Source: Bifidobacterium breve
GTDB lineage: Bacteria; Actinomycetota; Acidimicrobiia; Acidimicrobiales; Ilumatobacteraceae
Length of the DNA: 38,268 nucleotides
Assembly: GCA_945886445.1 (NCBI GenBank)
Contig: CAMCZG010000010.1
Coordinates: 1-38,268 of the forward strand
Direction of reading: 5' to 3'
Made by a program: the position numbers and the translations under genes. The notes beneath the pieces were generated by a model. That model ran no database searches. It saw nothing but the letters and a program-made list of their open reading frames with translations, and was not told the DNA's origin. This document shows, piece after piece, positions 1 through 7,191 of the stretch (positions are counted from its first letter, which is position 1; every line of letters starts with the position of its first letter).

Positions 1-746
1 GTGTGTTGTGTAACAAACTCGTCGTCACATAATTCGTCGCGAATAATGACATGCATCATGGCAAGCATCAATGCGGTATCGGTACCGGGGAAAGGTTGAA
101 TAAACCAATCGGCTTCATCGGCAGTAATGGTGCGAATGGGGTCGACCACAACTACTTTCGCACCCTTGCCGCGCGCCTCTTCAATGAACGGCCACAGGTG
201 CCTGTTAGTGAGTCGCGTATTGGTTCCCCACAAAACGATGTACTGCGCATCAACAATGTGCATGGGGTTGGTGCTGCGGGCAGAACCAGTGGTTGCCATA
301 AACCCGTTCTTCGCGACGCTTCCGCATAATGAACCCGCTGTGAGCGATGAACCCATGCGCGCAAAGAGCCGCCTATCGAGTGACGACATCTGCAATAGCC
401 CTTGGTTGCCCGCTGACGACCACGGCAACACGGTTTCGCCGCCGTACACGTCTATGGCTTCATGAGTTTTTTGCGCAACGAGCGCTAAAGCTTCTTTCCA
501 CGTTGCTTCGCGAAAGATACCTTCGCCTTTTGCGCCATCACGCACTAACGGCGTAGTGATGCGTTGCGGGCTATACACCCGCTCAACAAAATGGTTCACC
601 TTGGGGCACAGTTCCCCTGCGGAGTACGGATGCGCAGGGTTTCCACGCATTTTCACTGCCACCCCACCTTCCACTGTCACTTGCCAGCCACACGAATCGG
701 GGCAGTCGTGGTGGCAAGTGCCAAGTACAAGCGATTCCTGTGTCAC
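1..746 (-). CDS. Molybdopterin-dependent oxidoreductase, N-terminal part (cut by window edge)
   Basis: Reading the minus strand from GTG at 746 gives about 248 open codons running off the left edge. The N-terminus carries a Cys cluster, CHHDCPDSC, followed by GELCPKVNHFVERVYSPQRI-type sequence. This is the [4Fe-4S]-binding start of the DMSO-reductase superfamily (formate dehydrogenase, polysulfide/thiosulfate reductase-like enzymes). Further in are SAGSQ-type pterin-contact sequence, WGTNTRLTNRH, and VVVDPIRTITADEADWFI followed by PGTDTALMLAMMHVI, all typical of the molybdopterin oxidoreductase core. No twin-arginine signal precedes the Cys cluster, so a cytoplasmic enzyme is likely. The gene is divergent from the MscS gene with only 36 nt between starts. 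Substrate cannot be assigned because the C-terminal three quarters are missing. The family call is firm; the GTG start is a choice, since no ATG lies nearby in frame. Confidence 0.88.
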   Translation of the reverse strand, partial: MTQESLVLGTCHHDCPDSCGWQVTVEGGVAVKMRGNPAHPYSAGELCPKVNHFVERVYSPQRITTPLVRDGAKGEGIFREATWKEALALVAQKTHEAIDVYGGETVLPWSSAGNQGLLQMSSLDRRLFARMGSSLTAGSLCGSVAKNGFMATTGSARSTNPMHIVDAQYIVLWGTNTRLTNRHLWPFIEEARGKGAKVVVVDPIRTITADEADWFIQPFPGTDTALMLAMMHVIIRDELCDDEFVTQH

Positions 747-782
747 CTGCCTATCTTGGCACCTCGTTATGCTGGAGCGCAG

Positions 783-1619
783 ATGATTTCTTTAATGGCA
801 GCCCAGCGAGCAACGGGGGCCTGGAACTGGTTGCGCGACGAGGGGCTTCTCATTGTTGCCATTACCTCGGGAGCCTTCTTTTTCACTCGCGCCATTGGCC
901 TGCTTGCGAGTTACCAAGCCGAACGCTTAAAGCGCCAGCGCGCAGCCGCCGACCCACTCGACCACAATGCTGTGGGCGGATACCAAGGTGCTCTTCTCGG
1001 CGCAGCTCGCTGGGGTGTCAACTTCACTATTGCCACAGTGGCCTTTGTATGGACGCTCTTGCTCCTCAACCTGCCGGCAGCTGCAGTGGTGCCAATGGTT
1101 TCTATTGTGGGTGCCGGTCTTGGCTTTGGAGCCCAGCAAATTGTGGGTGACGTTCTTGCTGGCATCTTCATTATTTCCGAACGGCAATTCGGTGTGGGCG
1201 ACGTAGTGCGCGTAGGGCCACTCGTTCCTGTTGGCTGGATCGAAGGCCGCGTGGAAGAAGTCACTTTGCGCGTCACCAAAATTCGCACCTTTGACGGCGA
1301 CCTCGTCACTGCTGCAAACGGTGGCCTGCGCCAAACCGTCAACCTCTCGCGTGACTGGGCTCGCGTGCTCATCAACATTCCAGTTTCGCGTGAAGCAGAC
1401 CTCGATGCTGCAATTGAAATGCTCAACCGCATTGGCCACGACATTTCTCACGACCCCGAATGGGCACCGCTCATATTGGAGCAACCGGTGGTTTCAGGTG
1501 TAGAAGACATTGGTGCAGAAACTATTGAACTGCGCTTTGCTGGTCGCACGCTTCCCGCTCAGCAATGGAAAGTAGCTCGCGAGATTCGTCATCGCATTGC
1601 CATTGAGGGCGCACCATGA
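783..1619 (+). CDS. MscS-family mechanosensitive ion channel
   Basis: A 278-residue membrane protein. Start ATG 783 is chosen because GGAG lies at 774-777, five nt upstream; the open frame extends further upstream only across the divergent gene. An N-terminal membrane segment (about residues 18-40) is followed by a second (about 75-100). Next is the pore-lining helix and beta-domain junction VSIVGAGLGFGAQQIVGDVLAGIFIISERQFGVGDVVRVG (about residues 106-145), with the Gly/Ala-rich packing pattern of MscS TM3. The soluble part contains the VGWIEGRVEEVTLRVTKIRTFDGDLV beta domain and a C-terminal alpha/beta domain. MscS channels release solutes on hypo-osmotic shock. The start of the next gene overlaps the stop by 4 nt, so the two are probably co-translated. 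Confidence 0.9.
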   Translation: MISLMAAQRATGAWNWLRDEGLLIVAITSGAFFFTRAIGLLASYQAERLKRQRAAADPLDHNAVGGYQGALLGAARWGVNFTIATVAFVWTLLLLNLPAAAVVPMVSIVGAGLGFGAQQIVGDVLAGIFIISERQFGVGDVVRVGPLVPVGWIEGRVEEVTLRVTKIRTFDGDLVTAANGGLRQTVNLSRDWARVLINIPVSREADLDAAIEMLNRIGHDISHDPEWAPLILEQPVVSGVEDIGAETIELRFAGRTLPAQQWKVAREIRHRIAIEGAP

Positions 1620-1945
1620 GGCGTATAGGTCGCGCCACCATCGCCTCGGCGCTTGTCTTTGGGGCTTCGGTTACCACGTGGATTCTGCAGCGCCCGAGCG
1701 ACCCACCAGCGCCCGCAAGCATTCCGTGGCCCGATGTGAGTTGGGTCATTGTGACTACCACCTCAACGCTGCCCAAAGACAAACCGAGCAAGCCCGAGAC
1801 GACCACTACAGAAGAAAAACGCGTGTCGACAACTGTTGAAACTACAACATCTGTAGACGCTTCTTCAACTGTGCCCGAAACGCAAACTACCGCAGTAGCT
1901 GAAACCTCTTCAGAGACTTCAACCACTGCGGTAGCAGCTAATTAA
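1616..1945 (+). CDS. Small Ser/Thr-rich exported or membrane-anchored protein
   Basis: 109 residues, start ATG overlapping the MscS stop (ATGA at 1616-1619). Residues 3-24 are a basic N-terminus followed by a short hydrophobic stretch (ATIASALVFGASVTTWIL), a plausible signal anchor. After a Pro-rich region, residues 46-109 consist almost entirely of Thr, Ser, Val, Glu and Ala (TTTSTLPKD, ETTTTEEK, TTVETTTSVDASSTV). I recognise no domain. Low-complexity Thr-rich tails of this type are common in actinobacterial wall-associated proteins and are often glycosylated. Coupling to MscS suggests a channel-associated or wall-spanning accessory protein, but this is inference from position only. Confidence 0.65.
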   Translation: MRRIGRATIASALVFGASVTTWILQRPSDPPAPASIPWPDVSWVIVTTTSTLPKDKPSKPETTTTEEKRVSTTVETTTSVDASSTVPETQTTAVAETSSETSTTAVAAN

Positions 1946-1973
1946 TACGTATTACTAATTCAGCAAGAAGTGC

Positions 1974-3395
1974 TTATGCACCGATCTTTGCGGCAATCGT
2001 TTTGGCGATTGTGACAATGCTGTCTGGCAATGCTGCGTAACCCTTGATTTCAGCAACTGCTGGAGCACAAGTATCAAGTACGTAGTTGACGTAGCTCTTC
2101 GCAATTGCATTGTTTGCAGCTGTACCAAAAGCAGCGGTGTTGGCCATGCCGTACGATACTGCTGTGATTGGGTAAGCGCCTGCAACTGTGTTTGCGTAGT
2201 CGAAGGTAACAATGCCGGTCGTTGAGTTAACCGCTGCAGCACCAACTGCAAGCTTTGCGCCTGAAGAGCTACCTGCGACATACTCGCCTGCACCATTTTT
2301 GATCTTCGCTGATTGGATTGGCTTGCCAGCAGTTTGACGCTCGTTCACGAACGAAGTTTCTGCATAACCAATTCCACCATTTTTGCCCATCACGCCGTTA
2401 GCAACACCGTCGTTACCCTGAGCAGCAACGAATGAACCATCGGTTGGCACTGTTCCTGGGAAAGCAGTGTCGAAGGCATCGTTAGTCTCTTTTGTCCAAA
2501 TAGTTGGCTGTGACTTGTTCAAGTAGTTAGCAAAGTTGTTGGTTGTACCTGAAGTATCTTTGCGCTTGTACACGGTGATTGGTGTAGCGGGAATAGTTAC
2601 TGATGTTGCATCTACCGACACGGAACCAATGAGGGCCTTGTCGAGAGTGATGGAGTACACAGTTCCTGCAGCGTAAGGAACCGACAACGTAATTTTGCCG
2701 GCTTTTGGCTTCTTGTTGTAGATCTTCTTCACTGTCGTTCCACCATCAATACTCGAGGTGATGATGAGGTTCTTTGATTTGCTAGTCACAGCCTTTGAAG
2801 TCAACGTTGCAGTCAAAGTAGCTTTTGTTGCGCTTGCTTTTTTCAAAGTGAATTTTGTCTGACCGTTCAAACCAAGAAGGTTTGGCTGAGCGGCAACTGG
2901 GTTGTCAGCAAGAATTGCTGGGTCATTCCACGTCTTGATTTGTGCAGCAAAGATTTTTGCAACAGTTGCAGATGACAATTGCAAAACGGTGCCAGCAGGC
3001 TTTACACCTTCAAGGTTGTATGCAATGTTAATTGCACCAGAAATAAGCGGCATAAAAACAAAGTTTGTGGCTGTGCGAGCTGCACCACCGCTTGTTGCTA
3101 CGGCAGTTGTAATTTCCGAAGTTTTCCAAACTGAGTCTGACATTCCAAACGTGTAGTCGTTCTTGAAAAAGTTAGCCTTGCCTGTTCCCGAGCCAACGCC
3201 GGTGTAGTCAACTTTGTGACCGGCAGCGTTAGCAGTTGAATCACCAGCGAACGAAGCGCGGCACGACTCCATAAGGTTGAGTGGGAAAGTTGCACCACCG
3301 GCAACAATTGTTGCTGCAGATGCTGCAGTGATCCCGAAAGATCCAACAATTGCTGTAGCCGCAAGGCCAACAACAAACTTCTTTGACAGTTTCAT
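1974..3395 (-). CDS. pstS: Phosphate ABC transporter substrate-binding protein PstS with inserted domain
   Basis: 473 residues, much longer than usual PstS (about 330-370). Signal peptide at residues 1-27 ends AASA-A, a type I cleavage site with no lipobox Cys, so the protein may be secreted rather than lipid-anchored. Phosphate-site motifs are present: AGGATFPLNL (32-41), GSGTGKANF (68-76), the DTSGTTNNF loop (280-288), GGIGYAE (340-346) and PITAVSYGM (409-417). Between WNDPAILADNP (156-166) and PITVYKRKDTSGTT (272-285), where PstS normally has only a short linker, lie about 100 extra residues rich in Lys, Thr and Val. The start has GGAGG about 11 nt upstream. It is the last gene of the pst cluster, 126 nt after pstB, with its own PHO box, consistent with a higher dose of the binding protein. 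Confidence 0.93.
   Translation of the reverse strand: MKLSKKFVVGLAATAIVGSFGITAASAATIVAGGATFPLNLMESCRASFAGDSTANAAGHKVDYTGVGSGTGKANFFKNDYTFGMSDSVWKTSEITTAVATSGGAARTATNFVFMPLISGAINIAYNLEGVKPAGTVLQLSSATVAKIFAAQIKTWNDPAILADNPVAAQPNLLGLNGQTKFTLKKASATKATLTATLTSKAVTSKSKNLIITSSIDGGTTVKKIYNKKPKAGKITLSVPYAAGTVYSITLDKALIGSVSVDATSVTIPATPITVYKRKDTSGTTNNFANYLNKSQPTIWTKETNDAFDTAFPGTVPTDGSFVAAQGNDGVANGVMGKNGGIGYAETSFVNERQTAGKPIQSAKIKNGAGEYVAGSSSGAKLAVGAAAVNSTTGIVTFDYANTVAGAYPITAVSYGMANTAAFGTAANNAIAKSYVNYVLDTCAPAVAEIKGYAALPDSIVTIAKTIAAKIGA
2583..2882 (-). other. Inserted beta-rich domain within PstS
   Basis: Codes for PstS residues 172-271. The segment interrupts the conserved lobe-crossing region just before the DTSGTT phosphate loop. 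It shows alternating hydrophobic and Thr/Lys strands (TKFTLKKASATKATLTATL, KNLIITSSIDGG, AGKITLSVPYAAG, TVYSITLDKALIGSVSVDA), suggesting an Ig-like or other beta-sandwich fold. The flanking PstS sequence joins without loss, so this is a domain insertion rather than a rearrangement. Fold and function are inference. Confidence 0.65.
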
Positions 3396-3478
3396 GTATG
3401 TATATTCCTCCGAATAGGGGTTGGTTACAGAGGGATCTTACGAGATGAATAAAAAGCCAAAAGGTTGTTTGAGTAACG

Positions 3479-3495
3479 CTTTGGGGTGCCCAAAG
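3479..3495 (-). other. Hairpin between pstB and pstS
   Basis: CTTTGGG, a 3-nt spacer and CCCAAAG form a perfect 7-bp stem in the 126-nt pstB-pstS gap. No T-tract follows directly on the minus strand, though one (GGCTTTTTATT) lies about 20 nt further on. It could attenuate read-through from pstB or set mRNA ends. It overlaps the end of the PHO-box repeat. Confidence 0.35.
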
Positions 3496-3511
3496 TTAAC
3501 TCTGAGTAAAC
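3490..3511 (-). promoter_or_regulatory. PHO box upstream of pstS (two 11-nt repeats)
   Basis: On the minus strand GTTTACTCAGA (3511-3501) is followed directly by GTTAACTTTGG (3500-3490), two head-to-tail 11-nt units of the GTTCAYY type bound by PhoP in actinobacteria. They lie between pstB and pstS and imply a separate phosphate-starvation promoter for pstS. Confidence 0.6.
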
Positions 3512-3521
3512 TCAACTGAGG

Positions 3522-4376
3522 TCAGCCGAAGCGCCCTTGCACGTAGTCGGCCGTACGCTGATCGGAAGGTGAACTAAAGATCACAGAGGTACGGTCGGCT
3601 TCTACAACCTGGCCAGGTCCACCGTCAGATAAGAAGAATGCACAGAAGTCGGAAACGCGAGCTGCTTGTTGCATGTTGTGCGTAACCACCACAATGGTCA
3701 TGTCGGCAGATAGTTGCACAATGGTTTCTTCGACTTTCAAAGTTGAAGCGGGGTCAAGAGCCGAGCATGGCTCGTCCATTAACAACACCTTTGGCTTTAC
3801 AGCAAGAGCACGGGCGATGCACAACCGCTGTTGCTGACCACCAGAGAGTGAAGAACCCGACAACTTCAAGCGATCTTTTACTTCTTTCCACAAGCCGGCA
3901 CGAGTAAGACACTCTTCCAAAAGACTGTCTTTGTCTTGCACCTTAATGTTGGCAAGTTTCAAACCTGCCAGAACGTTCTCCGCAATCGTCATTGAAGGAA
4001 ATGGGTTCGGCTTCTGGAAAACCATGCCCACTTTGAGCCGCATAGCGGTGACATCGACCTTCGGACCATAAATTTCTTCACCGTCAAGGAACACTTCGCC
4101 AGCCATTGCGGCACCTGGAATGAATTCGTGCATGCGGTTAAGAACGCGAAGGAAAGTTGACTTACCGCAACCCGAAGGCCCGATGAGACCCGTGACGCTA
4201 TTTGCTGGGAAATCTAGGGAAATATCCTCCAAAACGTGGTGCTTACCGAACCATACGTGCACGCCTTTGGTTTGCAACCCGTTTGTTCCTACTCGACCTT
4301 CGTCCAAAGCATTTCCTCCTGTTGCGGCATTCGTGTTTGTGGCATTCACGGTGAGATTGATGTCGTCATTTTCCAT
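3522..4376 (-). CDS. pstB: Phosphate ABC transporter ATP-binding protein PstB
   Basis: 284 residues from ATG 4376, which lies 4 nt after the pstA stop and is preceded by AAGGAAG; an upstream in-frame start at 4415 would sit inside pstA without a better ribosome site. Walker [10 protein letters not shown] (66-74), Q-loop Gln 121 in VFQKPNPFP, signature LSGGQQQR (177-184), Walker B VLLMDEP (197-203) and H-loop His 233 in [14 protein letters not shown]. The [17 protein letters not shown] and [12 protein letters not shown] sequences are diagnostic for PstB. Residues 1-35 form an Asn/Thr-rich extension without counterpart in most PstB proteins. It couples ATP hydrolysis to phosphate import with PstC and PstA. 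Confidence 0.95.
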   Translation of the reverse strand: MENDDINLTVNATNTNAATGGNALDEGRVGTNGLQTKGVHVWFGKHHVLEDISLDFPANSVTGLIGPSGCGKSTFLRVLNRMHEFIPGAAMAGEVFLDGEEIYGPKVDVTAMRLKVGMVFQKPNPFPSMTIAENVLAGLKLANIKVQDKDSLLEECLTRAGLWKEVKDRLKLSGSSLSGGQQQRLCIARALAVKPKVLLMDEPCSALDPASTLKVEETIVQLSADMTIVVVTHNMQQAARVSDFCAFFLSDGGPGQVVEADRTSVIFSSPSDQRTADYVQGRFG

Positions 4377-4380
4377 GGCG

Positions 4381-5436
4381 TTACTTCCTTGACCCTCTGC
4401 CCGCAAGACGGGCAATTATAAAGAGAATAAAAATAAAACTGAGAAGTACTGCTGCTCCACCCCATGCGCGAGTCAGTGCAGTATCGGTTCCGGTCGAAAA
4501 GTTTTGGAAGATATACATGGGCAACGACGCAAGCGGTTGCCCAGTTACTTTCAATGAATACACCGCCGAGTAGTACGCCGTCAGAATGAGCGGAGCAGTT
4601 TCACCAGCAACACGCGCCAGGCCAAGCATTGATGCAGTAATCAGACCCGAGCGCGCTGTTGGCAGCACGATGCGAAAGGTGGTGGCCATTTGCGAGGCCC
4701 CAAGGGCGTAAGCAGAACTGCGTAGGTCTTCTGGTACAAGTTTTAAAACCTCTTCAGAGGTTCTTGCCACTGTAGGCAACATGAGAATGGCCAGCGAAAT
4801 AGCACCGGCAAAACCGCTAAAGCTATAGCGCGACACCACTACTGCATAGACAAATAGCCCTGCCACAATTGACGGCACACCACTCATTGACTGCACAATG
4901 ACTCGCACAAGACCGCTGAGTTTTCCCTTGACTTCCGTGATGTACAACGCCGTCACAATGCCGAATGGAATTGCGATGACTGACGCCATCAGCAAAATAA
5001 GAAGTGAGCCCACTAACGCGTGCGACAGCCCACCCATACCCAATTCGTCATCGCCCGCTGTGTAAGCCATGTCGTGGGTGAAATACCCAAAGTAAATTGC
5101 AGATGCACCGCGTTTGAAAACAGTGAACAAAATAGATGCCCACGGAATGAACGCAGTAGCAAAACCTGCAGTCACCAACGTGGTCATTACTTTGTCAATT
5201 GCTTTCACTTTGTCGTGGCGCATGCCATTAATGAAAGAAACGACAATGAATGCCAGTACAAAAGCAAAATAAAAACCCAATGGACCAGCAAGGCCGGTAA
5301 CGAGCACTACTACCGATGCAACCACGCCGGCTAAAACAGTTGGGCGCACCATGTCACGAACCGATTGACCTCTGTTCACCCAAGGCTTTCGCGGCTGAAC
5401 TTCCTGCATTATTGATGGAGTTGATGTGTCACTCAT
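4381..5436 (-). CDS. pstA: Phosphate ABC transporter permease PstA
   Basis: 351 residues; start ATG overlaps the pstC stop by 4 nt. After a cytoplasmic N-terminus, residues 33-69 contain two closely spaced membrane helices not present in short PstA proteins. The canonical permease core follows: PstA-type [16 protein letters not shown] (154-169), [16 protein letters not shown] (182-197) and the EAA-type coupling loop [18 protein letters not shown] (242-259) that contacts PstB. The C-terminus is basic (RLAGRGSRK). It forms the inner-membrane channel with PstC. Confidence 0.95.
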   Translation of the reverse strand: MSDTSTPSIMQEVQPRKPWVNRGQSVRDMVRPTVLAGVVASVVVLVTGLAGPLGFYFAFVLAFIVVSFINGMRHDKVKAIDKVMTTLVTAGFATAFIPWASILFTVFKRGASAIYFGYFTHDMAYTAGDDELGMGGLSHALVGSLLILLMASVIAIPFGIVTALYITEVKGKLSGLVRVIVQSMSGVPSIVAGLFVYAVVVSRYSFSGFAGAISLAILMLPTVARTSEEVLKLVPEDLRSSAYALGASQMATTFRIVLPTARSGLITASMLGLARVAGETAPLILTAYYSAVYSLKVTGQPLASLPMYIFQNFSTGTDTALTRAWGGAAVLLSFIFILFIIARLAGRGSRK

Positions 5437-6425
5437 TGTGCAACCTTTGAGGTACGAGAAACGATGATGGATGCTCCGAAGTTCACCAGCAAGGTGAGTG
5501 TGAAAAGTACAAGTCCAGCGGCCATGAGCGCCTTAATTTCAGATGGACCAGCCTCACCAATGCGACTTGCAATGAGCGAAGCGACGTTTCCGCCAGCACT
5601 TGCCAAAACTTGAAACTTCAATTCGAACACAAGATTAAGCGTGAGAAGAACGGCCACTGTTTCCCCGAGTGCACGACCCAAGCCAAGCAACATTCCACCT
5701 ATCAGACCACTTCGACCAAATGGCAGCACTACTGCTTTCAAAGCTCCCCAACGCGACCCTCCAAGTGCATAAGCAGCAGAAATTTGGTCTTGAGGAGCAC
5801 GTGAGTACACCTCACGCGTTACCGAACTGGCAATGGGAATAATCATGAGCCCAAGTACTAACGCAGAGATAAATGGGGATGCATCAAAGTTCTCAACATC
5901 AACTTTAAAAATAGGAATCCAACCAAAATATTTATTGATTGTTTCGGCCCAACCAGCAGCATATGGCATGAGCACTAAGTAGCCCCACAAACCATAGATG
6001 ATGGATGGAATAGCTGCCATGAGGTCGAGAATGGAAACAAGAACCGCGCGAAGTTTTTTTCCAATGTAGTACTCGAGGAAAAGCGACGTACCAATGACAA
6101 ACGGTAATGCAAGAATCATTGCCATGAGGGCAACAATGACGGAGCCAACAAGCATCGCAGCAACGCCGAACGAAGCTCCTTCTAGCGATTCGCCAGTGCC
6201 AGAGTCCCAAGTTGATGAAGTGAGAAACCCAAAACCAAACTCTTTGAATACTTCAAAGCCTCGGAAGAGAAGAAAACCAGCGATGAGCGCCAATACGACG
6301 AAGGCGAACATGGCTCCTGCGGTGACAACTGCTCGAAAGCGTTTATCGGATGCATTTCTTTGGTTGGTGATGGCCCTCCGCGGAGGCCCATCGTCCGTTG
6401 GCTTGTCAACGGTGGCAATAGACAT
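5433..6425 (-). CDS. pstC: Phosphate ABC transporter permease PstC
   Basis: 330 residues from ATG 6425. A TTG at 6446 would add seven residues but would lie in the promoter close to the PHO box, so the ATG is preferred; neither has a clear Shine-Dalgarno. Features include the first helix (about 33-55), FGFLTSSTWDSGTGESLEG periplasmic segment, LALPFVIGTSLFLEYYIGKKLR, DLMAAIPSIIYGLWGYLVL (a PstC hallmark) and the coupling loop AYALGGSRWGALKAVVLPFGRSGLIGG. It heads the pst operon. No phoU or two-component pair is adjacent. Confidence 0.95.
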   Translation of the reverse strand: MSIATVDKPTDDGPPRRAITNQRNASDKRFRAVVTAGAMFAFVVLALIAGFLLFRGFEVFKEFGFGFLTSSTWDSGTGESLEGASFGVAAMLVGSVIVALMAMILALPFVIGTSLFLEYYIGKKLRAVLVSILDLMAAIPSIIYGLWGYLVLMPYAAGWAETINKYFGWIPIFKVDVENFDASPFISALVLGLMIIPIASSVTREVYSRAPQDQISAAYALGGSRWGALKAVVLPFGRSGLIGGMLLGLGRALGETVAVLLTLNLVFELKFQVLASAGGNVASLIASRIGEAGPSEIKALMAAGLVLFTLTLLVNFGASIIVSRTSKVAQ

Positions 6426-6453
6426 GGCGAAAGTTTCGCAGTGCAAAGAAGTA

Positions 6454-6486
6454 GCCCGATAACCACTTGGTTAACGCAAGGTGAAC
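6454..6486 (-). promoter_or_regulatory. PHO box upstream of the pst operon (three 11-nt repeats)
   Basis: On the minus strand three consecutive 11-nt units read GTTCACCTTGC (6486-6476), GTTAACCAAGT (6475-6465) and GGTTATCGGGC (6464-6454). They match the G(G/T)TCAYY direct-repeat pattern of actinobacterial PhoP sites, are exactly in register, and end about 28 nt before the pstC ATG, where a PhoP-activated promoter should lie. Confidence 0.75.
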
Positions 6487-6523
6487 ACGCCCTTACATTT
6501 GAGGGTTTCCTATCCAGAATTCG

Positions 6524-7165
6524 CTACTGGGACAGCTTTTCATTGAGGCTCGCCTTCACTGCTTCCCATTCCTCACGAATGATGGAATAGGTAGCCGTGT
6601 CGCGGAGTCCGTTGTTCGCTCCATCGGTTGAATGCTTGTGATGACGCAATGTGCCTTCAAACTTTGCGCCAATGCGTTCGATGTTTGCTCGAGATTTCGC
6701 ATTACGGGCGTCGGTGCGCAAGACAACACGTTGCACTCCCCATGTTTCAAATGCATAAGTCAACATCATCAATTTTGCCTCGGTATTTACTTGAGTGCGT
6801 TGCGCATCATGCGACAACCAAGTTGAACCGATCTCTACTGCATCGGGGAAATCGCGTGTGCTCGGGTGCCCAGTTGCATCGGGCCAATACTCAAGATTCA
6901 AAAATCGTGTTGATCCCACCACCGTGTCGGGGGAATCAATGCGCACAGTTACAAACGGGTGCGCAGCTCCGGATTCGAACTCTGCAACTGCAGCACTGAT
7001 GTAACGAGTCACGTCGGCTGTGGTTGGTTCAGGCACCCACGTGTATTGAAAACTCTCTCGAGAACCAGCGGCGGCCGACAACAAAGGACGTACGTGGGCA
7101 TTGGTGAGTGGCAAGAGACGTACAAAACGACCCTCAAGTGTGATGGGGGTCAGGGGTACGGACAT
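6524..7165 (-). CDS. GNAT N-acetyltransferase (RimJ/RimL type)
   Basis: 213 residues. The N-terminus LEGRFVRLLPLTNAHVRPLL, the central VVGSTRFLNLEYW, EIGSTWLSHDAQRTQVNTEAKLMMLTYAFETWGVQRVVLRTDARNAKSRANIERIGAKFEGTLR run is the standard RimJ/RimL-type GNAT fold; the QRTQVNTEAK segment occupies the acetyl-CoA pyrophosphate loop, though it lacks the usual Gly pair. Family members acetylate ribosomal-protein N-termini, small amines or antibiotics; the substrate here is unknown. A -10 hexamer TAGGCT lies six nt before the ATG. It ends about 100 nt upstream of pstC on the same strand, with the PHO box between them, so it is probably a separate unit. Confidence 0.85.
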   Translation of the reverse strand: MSVPLTPITLEGRFVRLLPLTNAHVRPLLSAAAGSRESFQYTWVPEPTTADVTRYISAAVAEFESGAAHPFVTVRIDSPDTVVGSTRFLNLEYWPDATGHPSTRDFPDAVEIGSTWLSHDAQRTQVNTEAKLMMLTYAFETWGVQRVVLRTDARNAKSRANIERIGAKFEGTLRHHKHSTDGANNGLRDTATYSIIREEWEAVKASLNEKLSQ

Positions 7166-7171
7166 CCCTTG

Positions 7172-7177
7172 AGCCTA
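7172..7177 (-). promoter_or_regulatory. -10 hexamer TAGGCT, leaderless start of the GNAT gene
   Basis: TANNNT hexamer with CAAGGG (6 nt) before ATG 7165, so the transcript should begin at or next to the start codon. CAAGGG could instead act as a weak ribosome site. Confidence 0.45.
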
Positions 7178-7191
7178 CGAGCGAATACGAA

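Noticed and set aside
564-782. Upstream extension of the MscS reading frame
   Set aside because: It runs antisense to the start of the molybdopterin oxidoreductase; ATG 783 has GGAG five nt upstream.
911-1484. Two minus-strand open frames opposite the MscS gene
   Set aside because: Shadows of the conserved MscS coding sequence, with no ribosome site or family motif.
1943-1954. 12-bp palindrome TAATACGTATTA after the Thr-rich gene
   Set aside because: AT-rich, overlaps the stop codon and lies between convergent genes with no T-tract stem-loop; easily chance.
6426-6446. TTG 6446 as pstC start
   Set aside because: It would place the start only 8 nt from the PHO box, leaving no room for the promoter; ATG 6425 fits better.
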